A DNA stretch of 64,000 nt, taken from the NCBI RefSeq assembly GCF_910594005.1, contig NC_057831.1:44970001-45034000 (forward strand). Reading direction: 5' to 3'. Positions 50,901 through 59,900 of this stretch are shown here, piece by piece; position 1 is the first letter of the stretch, and every line of letters begins with the position of its first letter. The translations under genes were made by a program, and so were the position numbers. Below the pieces are notes generated by a model, which was given only the letters and a program-made list of their open reading frames with translations, did not search any database and was not told where the DNA came from. The stretch is from Cervus elaphus (lineage: Eukaryota > Chordata > Mammalia > Artiodactyla > Cervidae).

Positions 50901-53900
50901 GTTACTAAAAATGAGGGCACAGATCCTACCTGTAATTCTGCTCCAAACAGCAAATATGTTGTTGAAGTAGAGTTGACCCTTGAATAACTGGGTGGTTAGG
51001 GGTGCAGTTGGAAATCAGTGTATAACTTATAATTAGCCCTCTGTATTTGAACTTTCTCCATATCTGTGGTTCTGCATCTGTGGATTCAGCCAAATTTGTT
51101 TTGATAGTGTTTACTATTAAAAAAGATCCATGAATAAGTAGACCCACACAGTTCAAACTTGTGTTGTTCGGGGGTCAACTGTATTCACTTCTAGTCTTTT
51201 CAGAAAATCCTTTTACATGTTTGTAATCATAGCAGATGAATATGATTTCTGCTTCCTTCATGGTGCCTTATATAAATGTATATTTTTAAATGTAGCTATA
51301 TAATCTTATGCTTTATTATTTCATTAATGGACTATGTTGTTGTTCTTTTTTCGGACTTAAGAGGTTGCTTCCACCTTTAAACATCTTTTATTCATAGAAT
51401 TTTTTTATATTGTACATAACTCCCCTAAAATAAATTTCTAAAACTAAAATAGAATTACAAAAGTTACACTGTCAAGTTTAATGGACATTTTCATGGTTGT
51501 TGAACCACATTAACAGATTCCTTTCCAAAACTGTGTAGCACAAGTCATTTTAACCTTGATTTCTTAAGCTCTGCTTTAGGCAAAATCTGTATCATAATTC
51601 TTCTCAAAGCTGGTTTACTTTCCTTTTTAGGGCATCCAGTTTTCTGTTTCTTGTCTGAAGGATGCTTCTACTGTAATATGGACACTTGCAAAGCAGAGAT
51701 AGCTGACATATCTTAGCGATGTTAATTGAGTAAGCCATTTCTGGCTTCCAGGTGCACCTGCTGCCTTTGACAGTGGATAATCATCCAGTACGATGTTTGG
51801 CACATAGTAGGTGCCCTAGACACGTTGAGTGAGTAATTGAATGAAAAAGAGCATGAACTCTGGAGTTGAAAAGGAACTGGGTTTTAATCCTAGTTCTGAC
51901 ACTTAATAACTAGGTCTACACATTTTATCTAACTCTCTGAAACTTATCTTACTTGTTAAATGAGCACAGTAACAATATATCTGCCTCATAAGGTTTTAAG
52001 AATTATTTGAGATAATATCTCAAAAAGCTTAGCCTTGTCTCTGACCCACAGCAAATGTAGAATAAAGGTCATTGCTATCAGCATTGTTGAAACCATCTTG
52101 ATATTGTCATTATTCAGATGGTCCCAGAGTCAGGGTAAAACTTTTCTTCAGGTCTCTTTTGTACAGTATCTGAGACATTAAAATTGTAAAACACATCATT
52201 CCTCAGAAAACTTTCATCCACATTCTGTTGTTGTTCAGTTGCCAGGTCATGTCTGACTCTTTGCAACCCCATTGATTGCAGCATGCCAGGCTTCCCTGTC
52301 CTTTGCTATCTCCTGGAGTTTGCTCAAACTTATTTCCATTTTTTCACTGTGGGCAAGAGTTTGAAATGGTGAGGAGGCAGAAGAAGGCAGATCCAGGATA
52401 AGGCAGATGAGAGCAATTAATGTGGATTAACCAGTTATCGTTTGTTTAGACAGGCTGTGTTACTACAAAAGAACTTTTACAAATGTTGGAGTTTTAGTTT
52501 TGAGAACTAGTTCCAAGGTCCAAGCTCACTGAAAGTAGTTCTATAACTCAGTGCTTCGGGGGGAAAAGTTCTAATTAGATCATGTATATCAGACAGGGTG
52601 AAAAGCAGTGTTTTCAATAAAGAGAAAGCCAGCTTTTGAGAAGATTAAAATAAAACTATAAAACAAAACAAATCTTCATTTTTTTGTGATTGCTACTAAA
52701 GATAAGAACTACAGCCCCATTACATACTCACTGGGAGAAGATTTTGCCAGATCTCCTGGGTTGAATGTAAACCTCGTTTATTGTACTTCACCTTTGATGG
52801 TTTTTCTGTTTTTTGTTTTTGTTTTGAGACTTTCTCTAGACTTATTATTATCCTTTCCAAACCTTTTGCATTCTTTCTTTTTTTCTATTGTTACTTTAGC
52901 TTCATTTTTTTTTTTTTTTAGCTTCATTTTGTGGTAATTTTTTCCTTTATATTAAACTGCCTTCATCAAATGAAAAATTTTCAAGTTTCCTCTCCTTCAC
53001 AGATCTTTTCCCATAGACCTTGATTAGGCCTTCTTTCTGACTTGGTCTGAGACGATTATATGCCCCCAAACCACAATACAGTAAAAAAAAAAAAAAAATC
53101 ACAAAATCTCTTTTTTCAGAAATACTTTTTAGGTTAGAGGAAGGCGGAAATGCTGCAAATCTTCATAAGTCATAGAGAATCTTCAGTAATAAAGCACTTG
53201 ATGAATAAAGAATAAAATAGTTATCAAAGACCTAGAAAGGAAGGATTTGGTAATGAAAAGAAATTCTGATTTAGAGTCAGAAGTTTGAGTCCTAGCATTG
53301 CCTTTTAGAAGCTATTTAATCTTGAGGGAAGTTACTTTATCTTTCCAGGTCTCTGTTTCCTTACCTGTAAAATAAAATAATTGAACCAGAAAAGGGATGG
53401 CAGATAAGTTTTACTTTTAGACTTAAGCCTGATGAATTGATAGTGACTTCCTGGGGAATTTGTTGAGAATACCAGACTCAGTGGCAGAAAGTAGCGTGAT
53501 TGGTTAGTGATGTCTGCCACAGAGTCAGAGTCGAGAGAGTGGTAGATTCAGGTCCTGTATTTACCACGTCTGAGCTGGATCATCTCACGTTCCTTCCGCC
53601 TGGAACATGCTCTGACCTCTTGTTTCTACTTAGTCCGGGACATTTATCTGGATTGTTAAAAGTAGAGATCTTTGCTTTTTTTTTTTTTTAAAAGCTATCA
53701 TTTAAAAAAATCATCCCATTAGAAAACTGTTTTTCAAGGCTGATTTCGAGAAATGAAGACACTTTGACAGGAATTTCTGAGAAATGATTGTAAATTATAA
53801 GGTGACAAGAATTTCTCAAAACTCATTATATAGTAAACACAAAATATTTAATGGATTTGAAGTGATGAATAATATACAAACATGTCTGTGTATGTCTCTG

Positions 53901-56900
53901 TATATGTCTAATATGTATCTATACATATGATGTTTAAAATAAGAGGCTACATGGAATAAGGTTTTTAACCTTTTAGAAGTTCTTTAATCTTGAGGGAAGT
54001 CACTTTCCAGGTCTCTGTTTCCTTACTTGTAAAATAAAATAATTGAACCAGAAAAGGGATGGCAGATAAGTTTTACTTTTAGACTTAAGCCTGATGAATA
54101 TATTACATGTTGTATATGTAATATATATGTAAAAAACCTTATTGCTATGGCAGAAGTTGATTGATGGAGCTGAAGAGTTCACTTGGGATCTTTTGAATAT
54201 AATGAAATTAAACAGAAATACTTAAGGGAGTTCTGAAAATACAAGTATGTACTGTTTTTTATTTAATTTTTATTTCCCAGCATAGCACTTGAAGCATAGT
54301 AGGTGCAGAGTAATTGTCGAGTTGAATGTCTTGGTTTCCATAGAACTAGTTTCAGTCTTGTGTTGCAGAAGACATTTGCTTATAGATAAAATTAAAAGTT
54401 AGGAATTGCAGAGATTTTGTGCTTTCCCTCATTTCTATACAGTACTTCATCACATTAATCAGTTCCATGGGAGAAATTTTCTATTTGAAAATGCCTCTCA
54501 TCATCATTGTGAGTGAAATGTCAGGGATAATGATGGGAAAATGGTGTATCAGCTCTACCACTAGTGATATGCAATTTGCAAAATTGTGTTTGCTTTACAG
54601 CACTTCCATAGGAGGTTTATTTGTGTGGATGAAGCTATGAAATATGGATGTATGTTAGAGGTACATTAATTTACCCTAGCAGCATGCATTTTACATACCA
54701 TATGTTTATAGTTAATTAGCACAACAAACCCACATTTAAAAATAATAATAATCTCAATTAGGTTATGCAAAATCAAGTAATCAGCCACCTTCCTGACACA
54801 CACATTCTCTGACTCCTTGGGTAATCATAAAGAAATTGTTCTTTTCTCCCCCTCTCTTCCATCTGCTATTTATTCTATTGCATAGAGTATTCCATTTACT
54901 AGAAGTTTTTCTAAGATACTCTTTTCCAGCATTTGAAAATCTTCATAAGATTCTCTTGCAAAGAATTTTTTTTCTTATGACACTCATAAATGTTCAGAAT
55001 ATCTTTGTTGGATTTGATAAGGTGCCATGTATTTACTGAATACATTGAGGAGAAGTGCATTAGGGAAAAATTATGAATCTAAGCCATTTTAAAAGAAAAC
55101 TACTTAAAGTACTGTTTTAAGGTGATTGAAGTAAAGTCTACTTTTGTATCTTAGCCTCTAATAGTAACATATATTCATAGAATTTTAAAGTTGGAAACAA
55201 GCATAGCTTTAGCATAGGCTAACTTCCCAATGTAATAATCCTCTCCACTAAATTCATGACAAGCAGCCATCTAGCCTCACTTGAATGCTTTCAGTGAGCA
55301 AAGTCCTACAGCCTTACAAGGCAACTCAATTTATTTAATAGCTCTAATCATTAGAAAATTTTCTCACATGGAGATAAAATATGCTCCCTATTAACTTCTA
55401 ACCATTGGTCCTACTTCTATTTTCCAAAGCAATGAAGGAGAAGTCTAATTTCTATTCCACATGACACCCCTTCAGTTATAGCCATCAGATCCTCCCAGTC
55501 TTCTCTCTTCTGAATAAACACCCCCAGTCTGTAAAACTGTAAGTCCTATTTATCCCCATTACTTTCAGTAGAAATAAACTGGCTTTATTAATGTCTCTCT
55601 TAAAATGTAGCAACTGAATGCAGAGCTTTGAAAGTGATTTAACCTCATCTTCTTTCCTTGTTAATGATATTATAGTTGTTATAGTCCCGAGTAGTCCAAC
55701 TGTAGGCCAACACCTACTGTTACATGGTTACACTAGACTGTGGACTCACTATGCTGACCTGTGTATGCTCACCATGCAGAACACCCTAGGGCTTTTTTCC
55801 TCACTGTCTCTCATTTAGTTGGGTCTCTTCACCTTGTACTTTTCTTTCCCCCCACTGCTGAAGCTTGTTAATCAGTCTTCCTAAATTTGTTCTCCTGTAA
55901 ATCTAGCCAGCAGTGATATGGCCATGGAAGAACTTAGGAATCTTCCATTAAAGGCCTCTCTTTCCATTGTGCTCAATGCCTTCAGTTCAGTTCAGTCGCT
56001 CAGTAATGTCCCACTCTGCGACCCCATGGACTGCAGCACGCCAGGCTTCCCTATCCTTCACTATCTTCCAGAGCTTGCTCAAACTCATGTCCATCGAGTC
56101 GATGATGCCATCCAACCATCTCATCCTCTGTTGTCCCTTTTTCCTCTTGCCTTCAATCTTCCCCAGCATCAGGGTCTTTTCCAATGAGTCAGTTGTTCAC
56201 ATCAGGTGGCCAAAGTTTTGGACACTTTGACAGGAATTTCTGAGATGCCTTATATTTTTGTAATTCTCTCATTAAATAGCTAGCTTGCGAGTTAGTTCTG
56301 TTGTAAATTCTTAAGTGTAATCTTATGTAGAATCTACACAATTTATTACTTGAAAGTTGAGATCTATCTTATAAAAATCTCATAATACTCTTGTGGGTGA
56401 TCTAAAGCAGTGTTTCTCAAGCTTTAGTGTGTGAAGAGGGCTTGTTAAAAATGCGGATTGCTGGACCCCACCCCCAGAGTTTGTGTTTTTAGGTCCTAGG
56501 TGGAACAAGAAATTGCATTTCTAACATGATCCCAGGTGATGCTGATATTGCTGATCCAGACACCACACTTTAAGAGTTAGTGATCTGAAGAAAGATGGAC
56601 TTAGTGGCTAGGTGGAATTCACGGCAGGTTTAAAACCAAACTGAGAATGTTTATGGGTGATAGTTTGGAGGAGGAGACGGGAGCCAGAAGCTGATAGGAA
56701 TCATGCTTGTTGGTTTCAGTTTATTTTCCAGATAATCTGTAGAAAGGGAAAGTTGAGTTAGGGATCTTAAGGAGAGAGGTGAATGCTTGAAGTAGTCATT
56801 GTGGGGAGAACTGTAGTTGATTTCCCTCTGTGTCTCCATCCTTCTATCTCCAACATATGCCAGGTCCTGAATTCAGTGTTTTACATACATTGGCTCATTT

Positions 56901-59900
56901 AACTTTCACAGCAACTCTAAGGTAAGTGTTAGTAACCTCCTTTTCCAGTTGAAAATGATGCAGGCTTGCCTGAGGTCATATAACAAGTGAGCGGCAGAGC
57001 CACTGCCTGGCCTTGACCTGGCTCTGTCAGAAAGTGACGGTGGAGGGCCAAACCAAGGTGGCACTGAGCCTCAGGGAGCTGAAAACTGACACGCAGAGAA
57101 TGCAAAAAGTGAAAAACCCTCACCAAGCTGTCACAGATCATCAAAGGTGGAATTTTTTAACCCCCAAAGCTAAATTCTTAATTATGTAATAGCCCTTCTT
57201 GCAGAGTCTGTTGCATTGGATACAAGATTAGAGTTCTTCTCTTAATCCCAGGTAACAAGAATTTGTCATAACAAATTTTACCTTTTTTATAATAAAATTT
57301 TATTCTCATGGAGTCCTCTCTGAATCTGTTGACTAATAAGTAAACTCTTGCTTTTAAGAACTTCTTGTTAAATGCTCTGATTTAATTTGTATCTTGGCAT
57401 CAGTTTGTTCACTTATTGGTAAAGAGTCTTAACAAATGTTGATTCAGTTGAGAAATTTTTCTTTGAATTTTTTTTTTTTTGCTTTCTAGGTAGATTATGA
57501 TAATCATGCACTTTATAAACATGGAAAGACAGGACGGAAACAGTCTCCTGTGCGTATTTTCACAAATATCCCACCTAACAGAATAATCCTTCCTATTGAA
57601 GAAGGGTACAGGTAAGATCACAGAGGGACCTTGAAATACATGAGTCACTGAAAATAAAGTTCCATATATCTGACACGAAAATGCCTTTCATATTGACTCA
57701 TGTAGTACTTTTATTACTATTAAATGTGGCCTAAAATGTTGTATTGAATTTAATTTGAATTATACCGAATTTTTGTAACATGCCTGTGAACTTTTATCTA
57801 CCTTGTGAATCTCAATAGGTATAAATATACGCAGCTCATTTCATCAAGTCTTTCTTTTCTCCTTAGATTTTGCCCCCTGTGTCAACGATATGTTTCTCTA
57901 GAGAATCAACACTGTGAACACTGTAATTCTTGCACATCCAAGGTATAGTTTTCTTTAGAATGTGTTTTTACTCAAATACATTAGTTTTATTTTTGTTCAC
58001 TAGTTTCATTACATTTGCTTAATGTTATTTTTTTAATATTATAATTCATATTAATGTATTAATGCCAAAGAATGTTCAAACTACTATACAGTTGTGTTCA
58101 TCTCACATGCTAGCAAGGTTATGCTCAAAATCCTTCAAGCTGGGCTTCAGCAGTATGTGAACCAAGAACCTCCAGATGTGCAAGCTGGGTTGAGAAAAGC
58201 CAGAGGGACCAGAGATCACATTGCCAACATTCACTGGGTCATGGAGAAAGCAAGAGAATTCCAGAGAAACATCTACTTCTGCTTCACTGATTATGCTAAA
58301 GGCTTTGACTGTGTGAATCACAACAAACTGTGGGGAATTCTTAAAGAGATGGGAGTACCAGACCACTTTACGTGTCTTCTAAGGAACCTGTATGCAGGTC
58401 AAGAAGCGACAGTTAGAACTTAATATGGAACAATGGACTGGTTCAAAATTGGGAAAGGAGTACATCAAGACTGTATATTGTCACTCTGCTTATTTAACTT
58501 AGATGCAGAGTACATCATGTGAAATGCTGAACTGGATAACTCACACGCTGGAATCAAGATTGCCAAGGGAAATATCAACAGCCTCAGATATGCACATGAT
58601 ACCACTCTAATGGCAGAAAGTGAAGAGAAACTAAAGAGCCTCGAAAGAGGAGAGTGAAAAAACTGGCTTGAAACTCAACATTCACAAATCTAAGATCATG
58701 GCATTCGGTCCCATCACTTCATGGCAAATAGATCGGGAAAAAGTAGAAGCAGTGACAGATTTTATTTTCTTGGGCTCCAAAATCACTGCAGATGGTAACT
58801 GCAGGCATGAAATTAAAAGACACTTGCTCCTTGGAAGGAAAGCTATGATAAACCTAGATAAACCTAGATAGCATATTAAAAAGCAAAGACATCATGAAAT
58901 GAGCTGACAGAAGTCCATATAGTCAAAGCTATGGTCTTTCCAGTAGTCATGTACGGGTGTGAATGTTAAACCATAAGGAAAGCTGAGCTTCAAAGAACTG
59001 ATGCTTTTGAATAGTAGTGTTGGAGAAGACTCTTGAGAGTCCCTTGACCAGCAAGGATATCAAATCAGTCAATCCTAAGGAAATCAACCCTGAATATTCA
59101 TTGAAAGGTCTGTCGCTGAAGCTCCAATACTTTGGCCACCTGATGCAAAGAGCTGACTCATTGGAAAAGACCTTGATGCTGGGAAAGATAGAAGGCAAAA
59201 GGAGAAGGAGGCAGCAGAGGATGACATGGTTGTATAGCATCACCAACTCAAGGGACATGAATTTGAGCAAACTCTGGGAGATAGTGGCAGACAGAGGAGC
59301 CTGCAGTCCATGGGATCGCAAAGTGTTGGGCACGGCTTAGCAACTGAACAACAACAGTTAGTGTATTATTGTTTATTAATTATATTTTAATGCAGTATCT
59401 TTTCTCTAATCATAAAGTACTGCAGGCTTTTAAAAATATTTAGTTGCCTTCATTATCATTAATAATTTTTGAGTTATTTTTATATGGTAATGTGTGACTG
59501 CTAAAATTATTAGTGTTTCAAATAAGGCACTAAATGAAGACTAAATTTTGTCGAGGGCAAAATTGTTTCAAATAAGGAATTGGATTATTAGATACCAATC
59601 ACTGTTCTGATGAAGCAGCAGTTAGTAACAGGACTTGTTATGTGCCAGGCCCTAAGTGCTGTACATGGACTAAGTCGTTGAGTCCTCACACAGCGCTGGT
59701 AGACAGGCCTTTTCACAGGCGGGGAGGGACTGCAGAGGACATACCTCCTGCTGACATTTTTAGGAAGGCAGGATCACCCGTAGGATACTCTGTTATTTTA
59801 ACTACATCCAGTCAAAAAGAACATGTGAAGTTTAGTTGGCTGATAAGCACGTATTATTCTCTAAAGGAAAGGCTATATTTTTATAACTATTGGAAAGTAC

